64,000 nucleotides of DNA from Macrosoma leucophasiata (GCA_036365455.1 JAWQUS010000002.1:3534001-3598000); one strand, 5' to 3'; counted from the first letter of the stretch, positions 52,315 to 63,840 are shown. A program made the numbers and translations. Notes: generated by a model not told the origin, from the sequence alone.

Positions 52315-52654
52315 AATTCGTCGTTAATGAACGGATTTTCGGAAGGAGATAATTCAGGGGTGGTCGCATGGTACGAATACCGATAGACTGCTATTCGAAC
52401 AAAATATACAGAGTTAATTGAAATTAGCGCATCACCTCATGCAGGCAGCCTATCTATATTAATCACAACAACATTTTTTTCTATGATTTTTTTAAATTCA
52501 TAGTTTTTGTAATTTAAGTTTTCTCATACGAAATTATTTTTTGTCTCTGAACTAGCATTTAACTCTAAGCGTAGGTATGCCACGCACCTTGAGTGGGCAA
52601 AATATCGCCACGTGCAGCGGGGCGCGGCGTTGTGGAGTGAACCGACGGCAATCT

Positions 52655-52830
52655 ATAATATAAAAATAAGTCGGGATTTCCTTCCTGACGCTGTAACTCC
52701 AGAACGCACCAACCGATTTCCACGGTTTTGCATTCGTTGGAAAGGTCTCGGGCTCCGTAAGGTTTATAACAAAGAAAATTTAAGAAAAAATATTCATAAA
52801 ACGACATCCACGCGGGCGAAACCGCGGCTC
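52655..52830 (+). mobile_element. Helitron-like fragment
   Basis: TATAATATAAAAATAAGTCG, CACCAACCGATTTCCACGG and CGCGGGCGAAACCGCGGC are typical blocks; the CTAG terminus is lost. Confidence 0.55.
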
Positions 52831-53286
52831 TTTAAAACTTTTGAAAGTTATTTTTTCTAAAGGAGCTGCCTGCCTGCAAGGAGTCATACGCTAATTTAAA
52901 TTAACCCTGTATTTTAATTTGTTTATTTTTTTTGCCATTATAATAGTCATCATGGTATCATACATTTTTCAATATCTCTCTGACTAAAAGGTGACGGTAT
53001 TCTACGAGTATATTACAGTTCGTGAAATTAAATCTTTCGGACGCCAGGAAACGTTGCAATTTCCGGACATACCCACTATCCAGCGTACAAGGAGAACTAC
53101 TAGTCTGACACGATGCTTTACTTTCGTATTTTATGGGTAGTTTAATGTTGGTACTTGAATGTTTTTTATTTGGTAGATCTTTGACTCTGAAGCTGTCCTT
53201 AATTTGTCGTTTCACCAAGTCCTTGGCGTGATGATTCATATTTATAGTTCGCTCATATACTTGTGTTTGATTGCGTGTCCGCTGTT
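52831..53286. other. unrecognised, one short minus ORF
   Basis: The 93-codon minus frame at 52958-53239 is Lys/Ser-rich with no domain recognised; likely chance. Confidence 0.35.
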
Positions 53287-53425
53287 ATTGCATTGGTAGA
53301 CTTTTGGTAGCATGCCACTTCTGCTGCGCTGGGATCCTGGGTTCGATTCGCGGGTCCTGGTTTAGTGAATTTTCAGGTGCAGTTTCTAAGCACTACCTAG
53401 GGTAGTGCTTAGAAATTGCCACCTT
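53287..53425 (+). mobile_element. SINE-A-like head with foldback
   Basis: GGTTCGATTCGCGGGTC as box B at 53339, then a perfect 15-bp hairpin with a 3-nt loop at 53383-53415. The normal SINE-A body does not follow. Confidence 0.6.
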
Positions 53426-54140
53426 CAGAAATTGGTTCAGAAATGCCTGTCGTTGATTCGCGGTATAGGCTTCGAGGCCTCCTTGCTTCGGCATCTTCGT
53501 TAGAGTCAAGTGTCCCCCTCTCTACCAACTAAACGGGTGTTGTTAGAAATTCAAACGTTACGATAATAGTAGCTACATATAACGAAATTTAAGGGAATAC
53601 TATCACACTTCAGTTGACTTTACAAGTTTACGAGTAATAGTCGACCAAATGTATCTTACTCGAAATTTTTGAACAACTCCATAGAAAATATTTATTTATT
53701 TTTTCATTACATTAATCAAACCTAAAAACTACGGAACTCTACACTGCGCGTGGCCTGACATGCACTTGACCGGTTTTTAATTTTACCAGTTATCGCAAAT
53801 CTGCACAAATAACATCGTCGCATTCTCATTTTACACTCACATGATCTATATGGAGCACAAAGTAAATAAAACTTCATTATTCCTGAAAAAAATGTACAAT
53901 AAATTAGCTTAGCATATAAATCACTTATACAGGTGATATACTGCCACATAAAGCGTTTCCGAAAGCAATTAGTTGCTGTTACGACCACAGCCAGAGGATA
54001 TGAAAAAAATTTAGGATGCGCACGCTTTGAAATAAACGCTGCGTTTTTTCTTTCGATTACTCCCAATCGTTAGGTTAACCTAAAAGAATGAAAATTATGT
54101 TTCTGATGGTTTAAAAACATTATATTATTTTTTATCTATC
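53426..54140. other. unrecognised apart from a family-P end
   Basis: CTACGGAACTCTACACTGCG and GACCGGTTTTT at 53728-53780 belong to family P. The 114-codon minus frame at 53722-54066 runs through it and has no domain. Confidence 0.45.
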
Positions 54141-54452
54141 TACTGGTAGTAGAGCTCCAGTGACGGAGCTCGTGGGCGATATATTAGGTAATGCGGTGGT
54201 GCCTACCGCATTACCTAATATATCGTACTTTCCGCTAAATTTAATGGTAGTGTTCAGCACTATCATGTTCCGGTGGTAATGTACGGCCCTGTAATTGCCG
54301 GCACAGAGGCATAACATCTTAGGCCTCAGGAGTGGTAACGCATCTGCATTTTGACCTTGGTTTTTGTGTAAATGTCGATAGGCTGCAGTCATCACTCGTT
54401 ACATCAATGTAAGCTGCATGCTTGTTTACCACGTCCAGTATATAAAAAAAAA
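54141..54452 (+). mobile_element. SINE-B with internal palindrome
   Basis: Arms 54177-54197 and 54205-54225 are exact complements (21 bp, 7-nt loop). The right arm is the native ACCGCATTACCTAATATA block. Confidence 0.9.
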
Positions 54453-54903
54453 CATTTAAAAAAATATGTTTTTCCAAGATAAACGTTGAAGACAAAGTCG
54501 AATTTAAACCAACTGATTATCATAATAATTCCCTTTTCTATACCAAGTTTAAGATCTTCAAGTCCACATTGACGAAAATTTTACCGAAAAACCGTGCAGT
54601 TATTTAACATAGTGCGTTGGCGAACAAACAATAAACAATGCAATATTGTATCACAAACGCTGGTGTACGATATCACCGCAATAATTTAATGTGATACACT
54701 GGATTATTAGATTTGGTTACAATTGTAACCAATATTGTGATAAAATTAAGATATAGAATTATTGAGAGTGAGGTTTTTATTCATTTGTTTGCTGAGACAT
54801 GCTTTTCAAATTTAAATTGAATTGTTCAAAGGTTAGATGGTAATGTTGGACTTATAAGTACCCATAGTGGATCCTATAGCAGGGCAGAGGTGGATAGGAA
54901 TGC
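54453..54903. other. no recognised feature
   Basis: About 450 bp of AT-rich DNA. Confidence 0.5.
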
Positions 54904-55099
54904 TACTGGTGGCAGAGCTCCAGGGCCGGAGCTCGCGGGAGTAGGCACCACCGCATTACCTAATATACTTGCCGCTAAATGGCAGTGTTCAGCACTATCG
55001 TGTTCCAGTCAGGTGGTACGGCCCTGTTATTTCCGGCACAGAGGCATAACACCTCGTAGTGGTAACGCATCTGCATTTTGACCTTGGTCTTTGTGTGGC
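54904..55099 (+). mobile_element. SINE-B 5' part
   Basis: TACTGGTGGCAGAGCTCC start; stops at CTTTGTGTGGC and is joined by a 24-bp filler to the next copy. Confidence 0.85.
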
Positions 55100-55128
55100 T
55101 GAGATGCTCAGGTTTTTCTATTATTTTT

Positions 55129-55293
55129 ACGGCCCTGTAATTTCGGGCACAGAGGCATAACACCTTAGGCCTCAGGAGTGGTAACGCATTTGCATTTTGA
55201 CTTTGGTCTTTGTGTGGGTGTCTATAGGCTGTAGTCATGACTTCACACCAATGTGAACTGCATGCTTGTTTGGCACTTCCATTACATAAAAAA
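55129..55293 (+). mobile_element. SINE-B 3' half
   Basis: ACGGCCCTGTAATTTCGGGC to the poly(A) at 55287-55293. Confidence 0.87.
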
Positions 55294-55382
55294 GGGGGAA
55301 GAAGAGTTTATAAGTTGCGACCGCGTACCAGAACGCGAAGCATAGGCAGGTTAAAGTATTTAGCGCCATTATTACGCCATTG

Positions 55383-55562
55383 ACGACCAAGTTAGTCCAG
55401 CGGTGTGAGATGACCGTTTGATTCGAAGGTTCGCGGGTTCGATCCGCGCACCGGGACATATATTTATATGGCCTACTGATGTTTGACTCGGGTCTGGGTC
55501 TTTGTGTAAGTGTTGTGTGTGTACAACGGTACCCACGATACAGGTTTATACCTAGTGTAAGA
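55383..55562 (+). mobile_element. SINE-D, complete
   Basis: Head GACGACCAAGTTAGTCCAGC, box B GGGTTCGATCC, end TACCTAGTGTAAG directly joined to SINE-C1. Confidence 0.88.
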
Positions 55563-55700
55563 AAAAACGGAAATAAAAATTTGACTTTGGGCAGGAATTG
55601 AAACTGCGACGTCAGGATAAACAGTCCAACCGCTTTCCCGTAAGCTACCGAAGGGAATTCGGTTCAAATTTTTCTTTCCGTTTTTGCGAAAATTGAATAG
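55563..55700 (-). mobile_element. SINE-C1 copy inserted at the SINE-D tail
   Basis: Core about 55586-55658 in minus sense (GCTACCGAAG complement). Flanks AACGGAAATAAAAATTTG and CAAATTTTTCTTTCCGTTTT are inverted copies. The SINE-D end AAGCGTATTTTTATTTTG resumes at 55706. Confidence 0.8.
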
Positions 55701-55723
55701 TACAATTAAGCGTATTTTTATTT

Positions 55724-56532
55724 TGTTATTTATAATAATATTTTTTTTATACATGTTTAGTTTTTATGTATAGGTACGTTTAAAGATTCACGGAGTTCTT
55801 TAAAAAGTTTTCCACATCCATAATAGAAAAACCTGAGCATCTCATCTTCATTCTAAAATTAACCAGTGATTTTGTCACACGAATTGTCTATTAGCTTTTG
55901 CCAACATGCCAAAAATGTACATAATAAACTGAATTTCAGTTCACACGTTCACATTTCATGAATTAAAACTGCAGCGAGTTCTGGCATGTGTTAGGAATTT
56001 TGCTGAAATTCAATAAAGTGCATGTTCATGGTGCGTGGTGGCTCTGTTAGCGGATAAGAGGTCCATGAAACGATAGGTTTTGATAACGGTTTAACAACAG
56101 TCACACCGCGGACACTCCGCCAAAATTCCATTCAAACGCTTAATTTGGTCTCTATTACACGGACGTCAATCAGTGACACGTGCACTTATTTGCGTAGCAC
56201 GTAGAGAATACCAAACGTCTCCCATAAGAGCGGAGGAGGATGGGTGAGGCGGGGACATTGGGCGGGAAGTCGAAGTGTCAATTCTATACGTAGTATTATT
56301 ACATATTCTCTGCCACAGTCACATAAATAAGTCTCATTCTCAATGAATAGGTGTATATTGTAGATTAGGATATTATGGGGCTGACATATCCTCCAGTGGA
56401 CAAAAGCCTCCAAATAAATTTAGATTAAAAAAAAAACGCAGTCACGTCTGTGATTGACACATAACCATGTAATGCCGTGTAAAGTGGTTACTGATGGTTG
56501 CATAAAGTATTTAGTATGTAAAATTATTCTAC
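55724..56532. other. no recognised feature
   Basis: About 800 bp. It includes 55820-55843, the source-like match of the filler at 55101-55124. The 75-codon minus frame at 56186-56413 is not recognised. Confidence 0.45.
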
Positions 56533-56671
56533 AACGATCATTCAACTGTTATTGATTTATGAAATTTAATGACGATGGCATGAGTGTGTAATGGATGCCT
56601 TAGAATGTGAGAAGCCTGCCCCGGCTTTGCACGGATGCAATGTCGGTATAAAGTCGGCGTAGGTATAAGGG
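56533..56671. repeat. left copy of a 139-bp duplication flanking a SINE-B
   Basis: Matches 56962-57100 at all but about seven positions. Ends with the first bases of a mariner TIR (TATAAGGG). Confidence 0.93.
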
Positions 56672-56960
56672 TTTACTGGTGGTAGAGCTCCAGTGACGGA
56701 GCTCGCGGGCGTAGGCACCACCGCATTACCTAATATACTTGCCGCTAAATGGTAGTGTTCAACACTATCGTGTTCCGGTCAGGTGGTAATGTACGGCCCT
56801 GTAATTTCCGGCACAGAGGCATAACACCTTAGGCCTCAGGAGTGGTAACGCATCTGCATTTTGACCTCGGTCTTTGTGTGGGTGTCTATAGGCTGCAGTC
56901 ATCACTTAACATCAATGTGAACTGCATGCTTGTTTGCCACTTCCATAACATAAAAAAAAA
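56672..56960 (+). mobile_element. SINE-B, full length, near consensus
   Basis: TTTACTGGTGGTAGAGCTCC to poly(A) at 56951-56960, placed exactly between the two 139-bp copies. Confidence 0.95.
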
Positions 56961-56961
56961 A

Positions 56962-57100
56962 CAATCATTCAACTGGTATTGATTGATGAAATTTAATGAC
57001 GATGGCATGAGTGTGTAATGGATGCCTGAGAATGTGAGAAGCCTGCCCCGGCTTTGCACGGATGCAATGTCGGTATCAAGTCGGCGTAGGTACGAGGGTG
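56962..57100. repeat. right copy of the 139-bp duplication
   Basis: Continues without a break into the mariner fragment at 57092 (TACGAGGGTGG). Confidence 0.93.
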
Positions 57101-57400
57101 GATTCAAAAGTTCGAAGCCCGACCAAGAAAATGAAAGAAAAGTGGGTCAAATTTTATTTTTATTTTTCGACACAGTCTCCATCTAGCTCAACACACTTCT
57201 TCCACCTGAACTGCAACTTGTTTATCCCCTCGAAAAAAAAGAGATTCCGGAAGGTCGGCGAAATACTCCTTTACTGCGACTATCACCTCATCTTTGGTCG
57301 AAAATTCCGAGCCACCCAAATGTTTGGTATAAGATCTGCAATCATCTTTTTTTACAATCGACATAAGTCTCCCATCAAAATTATGTGTGGCAAAAAAAAA
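57092..57400 (-). pseudogene. mariner transposase C-terminus and TIR
   Basis: In minus sense, GINKLQFRWKKCVELDGDC (about 57165-57229) and a stop codon match the mariner transposase C-terminus. The TIR TACGAGGGTGGATTCAAAAG at 57092-57111 starts with TA. The catalytic core is missing and homopolymer runs break the frame. Confidence 0.78.
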
Positions 57401-57896
57401 TACGCTTACGCTAACACTAGAACCGTACCTAGAATTCTCTATTTTAATTAACTACTCTACTGAATTTTATTTTCTTTCTTAAACACCGGAAAAGTGTTGC
57501 GTGCTAAGGAATTAATTGAGGCCGGAAATTCTATATACATTATAAGAACTTGAGAATGGTGAATTTCTTTTTCACTTTTTATATGTAAATTTCGACGCAA
57601 GAAATAACTGCACCGGTATTGTATCATAAAACAGTATTTATGGTTGATGATGAAGATGATGACTAAGGTCTCAGGCCAACACATCTTTTTATTTCTTTTT
57701 TTAAGGTTCCGTACCTTAAAAGGAAAAAAGGAACCCTTATAGGATCACTCAGCATCTCAGATATATTTTTTATAATTTTTGCATATCCAAATTTGAAGTT
57801 ATTTAAGAAAAATGACGAAAATTGACAATAACTATCTCCGAAACTACTGAACTTAAATTTTTTACAAAAATGTGGGAAATAGTTCTTTTATTTTTA
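57401..57896. other. unrecognised plus a family-P copy
   Basis: Family P at about 57702-57880 (AAGGTTCCGTACCTTAAAAG). The remainder has no feature. Confidence 0.5.
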
Positions 57897-58010
57897 GAGA
57901 AAATGGAAAGAAAAATTTGACTTCACGCGAGACAAAATTTTTAAAAAATTCAAATTTTTCAAATATATTTCACAAGCATGTGTTAATGCGAAATAATATA
58001 AAAAACAAAT
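57897..58010 (+). mobile_element. SINE-C2 without its tRNA-like core
   Basis: GGAAAGAAAAATTTGACTTC and TCACAAGCATGTGTTAATGC modules remain; the core is replaced by GCGAGACAAAATTTTTAAA. Confidence 0.7.
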
Positions 58011-58190
58011 AGTTCTTTGCCTATAGATTACTGGAATACCTATAAAAAGTTTGAGTATTCAAATAAAATCGAAAATTCTTAATAATATAACCCCCCCTGC
58101 CGGTACCACCGTAACCGCTATGTCCCTGCATTTTAAATCTGTAATATTTTCGAAAATATTTATTTCAATTACGGAACCCTCACCACGCGA

Positions 58191-58310
58191 GTACATTACC
58201 ACCTGACCAGAACACGATAGTGCTGAACACCACCATTTAGCGGCAAGTATACAAGGTAATGCGGTGGTGCCTACGCCCGCGAGCTCCCTCACTGGAGCTC
58301 TACCACCAGT
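58191..58310 (-). mobile_element. SINE-B 5' part
   Basis: GTACATTACCACCTGACCAG to CTCTACCACCAGT; 3' half missing. Confidence 0.85.
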
Positions 58311-58539
58311 TTAAAATCTGAATTTGACCTTCAAAAACACTACTAGTAATTTTACCTAGGTGGCGACTCCTCCGAATAACAACACCACTTCCGATGACTC
58401 GACGCCTTCTATTTGTAGAGTGACATTTCATCCGCGGATAAGATACATTTGCGGATGAGCTGCCACCTAAGTCTAAAAAACACGGATAAATGCCAGAGCT
58501 CTACCGAATCCACAACCGTTTGGTTAGCTATAACCTTCT

Positions 58540-58764
58540 ATAGGGATTTTTCCATTTTCTCAGCACCTTGCACCTTGGAGTTTTGTAATGTGCCTGGAGA
58601 TGGTAGTAGGCTCACCACCTGTTACATGGGCCAAAATGTAGCCGCCGGCAAATCGTGGATGTTTGCATGGAGTGGGTAGGCAGAGGCAAATGCACGCTTG
58701 AATGCAAGGATGCCCGCATTTCCCTCTGCCTACCCTTTCGGGGATTACAGACGTGGAGTTACGT
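58540..58764 (+). mobile_element. SINE-A body with foldback near 3' end
   Basis: GGGATTTTTCCATTTTCTC to GACGTGGAGTTACG. Positions 58676-58695 and 58717-58736 are inverted copies with one mismatch. Confidence 0.8.
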
Positions 58765-58835
58765 TTAGATTATGCTCGCCCCGGCTTGCACGGGTAAAAT
58801 TAACTTAATATAGCTTAATATTATGTCACTTCTTC

Positions 58836-59127
58836 TACTGGTGGTAGAGCTCCAGTGACGGTGCTCGCGGGCGTAGGCACCCATTACCTAATATACTTTC
58901 CGCTAAATGGTAGCTAGTATGGTAGTGTTCAGCACTATCGGGTTCCGGTCGGGTGGTAATGTACGGCCCTGTAATTTCCGGAACAGAGGCATAACACCAT
59001 ATGTCTCAGGAGTGGTAACGCATCTGCATTTTGACCTTGATCTTTGTGTCAGTGTCTATAGGCTGCAGTCATCACTTAACATAAATGTGAACTGCATGCT
59101 TGCTTGCCACTTCCATAACATAAAAAG
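58836..59127 (+). mobile_element. SINE-B, complete
   Basis: TACTGGTGGTAGAGCTCC to ACATAAAAAG. A small GGTAGCTAGTATGGTAG duplication lies at 58908. Confidence 0.88.
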
Positions 59128-59666
59128 AGAGAATTTTTTGAAATCGGTCTCGTATTGCTTTTGTAAAAACATTACAAACATACATTCAGAAACAGATTTT
59201 TTTCTGTATATAATATTAGTAAAGATAAAACGAATAACCGTTTTACTAAAGTTCAGATCCTACAATCTACCAGTGTAACTCTACATTCAGTAAAACTAAA
59301 GAGCAAAATTGTCTTGCGAGCGCTGAAAATTATAAAATGCAGTAATTCATGACTTCCCTGCACGCCCGCGCCGATGCTCATTGCACACCTGACTGCCCAC
59401 GTCTTTGCACTATAAATCATAAGACATATTTATCATCTTTATACGAGTACAATCTTGTATCACCTCGGCAGCTGGATGCATTAGGGATGGCGGACAGAGA
59501 TAGATAATTTTCGATCGATCCATAGTAAGAAATCGATATTCCGCATTTGTACCTAATCTCGATTTTTTAGGATGGAAAATCGAAGAGATTACAAATTTGA
59601 GGATTTTGTTGGAGGAACGCGGGCAAGAGCTACTCGTGAATGTAATTTAGGGTCTGAGTATAGCAC
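59128..59666. other. no recognised feature
   Basis: About 540 bp. GATCGATCCATAGTAAGAAA and surrounding sequence match no family here. Confidence 0.5.
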
Positions 59667-59957
59667 TTTTTTATTTTTTTATTTAATTGAAGTGGCAAAC
59701 AAGCATGCAGTTCACATTGATGTTAAGTGATGACTGCAGCCTATAGACACCCACACAAAGACCAAGGTCAAAATGCAAATGCGTTACCACTCCTGAGGCC
59801 TAAGGTGTTATGCCTCTGTGTCGGAAATTACAGGGCCGTACATTACCACCTGACCGGAACACGACAGTGGTGAACACTACCATTTAGCGGCAAGTAAATC
59901 AGGTAATGCGGTGGTGCCTACGCCCACGAGCTCCGTCACTGGAGCTCTACCACCAGT
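59667..59957 (-). mobile_element. SINE-B, full length
   Basis: T-rich start at 59667, intact 5' end CTCTACCACCAGTAAA at the right. Confidence 0.9.
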
Positions 59958-60043
59958 AAAAAGCTCACGTCCCAAGTAGTCATAGTAGACCAAAATGTTA
60001 CAGAAGCAATGCTTTTTAGGAGAGAAATAAAGGGTTCGATTAT

Positions 60044-60205
60044 ATACTAGCCCCCAAGACGGAGCTCGGGTATAAACACTTATTTTACTGCCTAATCGAC
60101 TTGTAGCTAAATGGTAGCTTTCAGCGCTACCGTATTTCGGCTTGGAGGCTTTGGATCACCAGTGGACATCTGTCGGCTGAAATGATGATGATGATCAATA
60201 AATCT
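60044..60205 (+). mobile_element. decayed SINE-B followed by an RTE tail
   Basis: CAAGACGGAGCTCGGG to TCAGCGCTACCGTATTTCGG is SINE-B; CAGTGGACATCTGTCGGCTG and (ATGATG)n at 60182-60195 is an RTE end. Confidence 0.65.
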
Positions 60206-60552
60206 TAGTACCTGTCACACCTTCTAAGCCCTCCACTCATACTTTATCACCAATTACTTCAAAATGATCTCATAATGAAAACAAATAAATAAGCATTCCC
60301 ACATTGTGCATTAATATAATTAATGTATTGCTAATGGATGCCATTATGGTGTTATATCGCGAAACGGTCTTCACAAACCGTTTTTAATCCCTCTATAGAT
60401 AACCAAACGTATTACGGAAGTCGATTTGTCATGTTGTACATGCGTAAGTCATAAGCGGATAGCGTTCAATTGGAAATAATAAGACATAGTTTTAGCACGT
60501 TATTGAAATTAAACTATTTATAAAGCTTTATCTACTTTTTTTATAGCTTTTT
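60206..60552. other. no recognised feature
   Basis: About 350 bp. Nothing supported. Confidence 0.5.
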
Positions 60553-60912
60553 ATACTGGAGTTCCAGTGTACGCTCGAGGGCGTAGGCACCACCGCATTA
60601 CCTAATCTATCTGGCGCTAAATGGTTCAGCACTATCGTGTTCCGGTTAGATGGCAATGTATGGCCCCGTAATAACTATCACAAAGACACAACATCTAAGG
60701 TCTCAGGGGTTGCAACACATTTGCATTCTGACCTCTGTTCTTTCTGTGTCTATAGGGAATACCTTGGTTTGCCTGATACCATGGAAGCTGGAAAGCGACT
60801 GAAACGTCTGATTTATTTTGAAAATCATTTTAGTTTTATATACACGAGATTGTTTTTAATGTTACAAACGTGGCAAACAAGCTTGCAGTTCACATTGATG
60901 TAAAGTGATAAG
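60553..60912. mobile_element. SINE-B plus piece and facing minus piece
   Basis: Plus-strand copy 60553-60760 (diverged) and minus-strand 3' fragment 60855-60912 (AAACGTGGCAAACAAGC), about 95 bp apart. Confidence 0.75.
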
Positions 60913-61409
60913 TGTTACCCGAGATAAATCCGTGAAAATAGTTTTATTTCAATGAGTGTAGCTCGCGAAAACCTTAGAACACATCACTTAAAACGTCAGT
61001 ATATTTATTTATTAGGTACAATTTATTTATTTAAAAATATACAATCTGTGCGTATATACTACACAAATGTCTCATGAATTTATTTAATCCCTTTGACACT
61101 GGGAGCTAAGTAATTTCACAATAGTTACTGAGAAGAGAATAACTTGAATGTTGCCGAGAAAAGAATAACTGTAAAAGGTAAAGCTGTGCCTTTGTTTTTC
61201 TCGGTTTGATAGGGTACTTTACGGTTGAACTCCTAACGCACCCCTACGAATTGCACACCTCCAGGTGTGCACTTGATTTTGTGGGTTTTATTCTAAGGAA
61301 CTTAAAGACTTCTTCAGTTTTTGCAACAGACATATTGTCTCTTGCTTATCAGATTTTCTAATTTTCATACTTCCAAAACGATTTTAATTAGGAATGGATT
61401 TGAAATCTG
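60913..61409. other. no recognised feature
   Basis: About 500 bp; a small TGCACACCT-CC-AGGTGTGCA hairpin is at 61253-61272. Confidence 0.5.
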
Positions 61410-61610
61410 TTTTGAGTGGAGTATACAAGAATTAGTAACTACCACCACTGCGATCGCCAATCTACCTTGGCAGGTGCCAAGCGTGGCATTTATAACAAAT
61501 TCTCCCCCAATGACGTACGACATTGCTATGGGGAAGGCTTTATTCAGCTGTGGACGTATTTCGGCTGGTGTGATGAAGTATGGTCGGACTATTGCATTTA
61601 AACCCATTTG
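61410..61610 (+). mobile_element. RTE subfamily-G 3' fragment
   Basis: GCGATCGCCAATCTACCTTG, then GGCTTTATTCAGCTGTGGAC and ATTTCGGCTGGTGTGATG, an RTE-type end. Confidence 0.6.
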
Positions 61611-62939
61611 ATAATTCTAAAGTGTTGTAAGTGTTATACAAATAATAATGAAAAATCGCTCGCCGCTTATAGCTCGTGCGTGTAACAGGATACACATAAT
61701 TTTGTACACAACACCCCAAAATCTACGATTATACGAGAATTTACCGTCGCGTTGTCTGAGTTAATTTGAAAATATGAGAATGATAAGTTAATTGTTGCAG
61801 AAACAGGGATCTGTGGGGTGATAAATATCAACTATATTGGGATTCAGTTTTTAGTTGGTGTAATATGTATTTAATGCGATAAAATATAAGGTGTGTGGAG
61901 CTTTTGGTTGCGGTATTTTCATGTTTATAACCAGATAAAATTTTATTTCATTTGCAGACGGTTTTTCCGTTATTTACAATCCATATATGTATACCTAATA
62001 CATAATAGCGAAAATCACTCATTATTATTTTATTATGAAATACAAGTGCTTGGAATTTCAGTTTTTGCATAGAGCTTCTTTTTAGTACGAAGGTACTCAC
62101 TAAGACAGATTTTGGGAAATCGAACCCTTAGGTGTTGTTTTTGGCCTACTGGTGTCGGTAATAAAGGCGGCAAATGAGTAGTTAAATGGTCAAATTTTTC
62201 ACCATTGATGTATTTGCCGCTTTATCAATAAAAACAAGGAATAGAATAAAATAAATATACCTATATGAAGGGACTCCTATTATACAAACCTGATAATTTG
62301 CTCGATTTTAATAACAGTTATAAAACTAAATGTAGACACTTGAAATAATATATTTACAAAACATTTAGTTGTATATTCTCCTTAAAAATAAATAATTAAA
62401 TGCAATAATGTTTATCTATAGAAAAAAGGGTCTTGCGTTTTTTGGGTCTGTACCCAAAGGGTAAAACCACTAAGACTCCACTGCCCGTCTAAACGCCGGT
62501 TGTTTGTTCATGATTTGTCTTCTACACTCTTATTTGGTACAAATAATTAAGTTTTCATTAAATCTTTACTAACAACAATAACACAGCATTGACGTAAAGC
62601 TATAAATAGTTTGAAATTGAAAAACAACCATGATTGATTACTCGTTAACACCTTAATGGGACCTAGTTAGTCAATAATTCACATGGCCAGTTAGCTCGCG
62701 GCTTAAAGACAAACAAGTTTAGTTAAAGTACAGTGATGTCGCGACTGCCATGGATTAAAAATATTTGGATGAGATTTTAGATATTCCGATTAGGTTTAAA
62801 GATCTTTATTCTCATAAAAACATACAGTTCTTTTAGAATGAGATATAGATTACATTAATTTATGAATAGAATGTAGTTTTCGTAGTACACCTGTGGTGCT
62901 CAGGGTTAGTAATTTAGTTACAATAGTGATACTATTAGC
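61611..62939. other. 1.3 kb, little recognised
   Basis: Family-P scrap at about 62440-62510 (GGGTCTGTACCCAAAGGGTA). Otherwise AT-rich without ORF or repeat. Confidence 0.45.
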
Positions 62940-62992
62940 TATTTAATTTATTTTGTTTGTTTTTGACTTGTCATAAGCGGTGCTTGTCACCC
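62940..62992 (+). mobile_element. CR1-like LINE 3' UTR scrap
   Basis: TTATTTTGTTTGTTTTTGAC and GTCATAAGCGGTGC match the 3' UTR of 43505-45040 in reverse. Confidence 0.65.
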
Positions 62993-63620
62993 CAAATACC
63001 CAAATACTACTACAGTTTGGCAATAATAATAATAATGGCAACCCATTATACGTCCCACAGCTGGGCACGAGTCTCTCCCCTGTTTGGGGGAGGCCTGGAG
63101 CTTACTCCACCACGCTGCTCCAATGCGGATTGGTGGAGGTGGGTGGGTTAGTGGCCAACCCACTGTCGGATGTTTTCAAACCGCCCATAAGGCCTCCGAC
63201 AAGGTTTAACGACTGCTATCCATCGATAGCAACCGAGACCGACGGCTTAACGTGCCCTCCGAAGCACGGAAACGCGCATTTAATTTGCCACTAGCGGTCA
63301 CCCATCACACTACCCGACCGCGCCCGTAGTGCTTAACCGAGCAGATCGCTTCCGATCTACACCAGCCGCTGGGCCATGCGCGCTTCAGTTTGGCAATATA
63401 TGATTTTAATTTGTTTTTAAATAAGTTGATACTACTGCACTCCTTTACATCGTTTGGTAATTTATTGAATAACTGAACTCCTTCAAATAGAATAGATTTC
63501 TTTGCGTAATTCGTTCTTGGTGTAATTATTTCCAATTTAGGTTTATTTCTTAAGCTATACTTAATGTTTCTTTTTTTTCAATTCTATATTAGTTTAGATT
63601 TTTTTTATTTCTGATTTTTT
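62993..63620 (-). pseudogene. LINE C-terminus split by a SINE-5S
   Basis: Minus-strand frame EIITPRTNYAKKSILFEGVQ then LFNKLPNDVKEC (63400-63535) is a CR1/Jockey-type C-terminal end. The 3' UTR continues at 62993-63012 on the other side of the SINE-5S. RT is absent. Confidence 0.72.
63026..63385 (-). mobile_element. SINE-5S, full length, 13-bp target duplication
   Basis: CAGTTTGGCAATA at 63013-63025 and 63386-63398 is a perfect target duplication, which fixes both ends of the element. 5S-like block at 63294-63349. Tail (AAT)n on the plus strand at 63024-63035. Confidence 0.95.
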
Positions 63621-63655
63621 GATTAAAGAAAAGAATAGAAAACCTTTATTTGGAC

Positions 63656-63840
63656 AGCACAGAGACATGACGATACAAGTGTTATGTTTCTGTGATGGTT
63701 ATTACGGGGTTAAACTAAGTTTCAGAGGTGGCAACGCATTTGCATTTTGTCCTCTGGTCTTTGTGTAAATTTCTATAGGCTGCAGTCAAAACTTAACATT
63801 AATGTGAACTGCATGCTGGTTTGTTTCATTACATAAAAAA
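63656..63840 (+). mobile_element. SINE-B, diverged 3' part
   Basis: GGTGGCAACGCATTTGCATT to CATTACATAAAAAAAG. Confidence 0.75.

Noticed and set aside
57062..57451. 129-codon plus ORF
   Set aside because: Antisense to a mariner transposase remnant.
58907..59278. 123-codon ORF and similar frames at 43275 and 56886
   Set aside because: All are translations of SINE-B.
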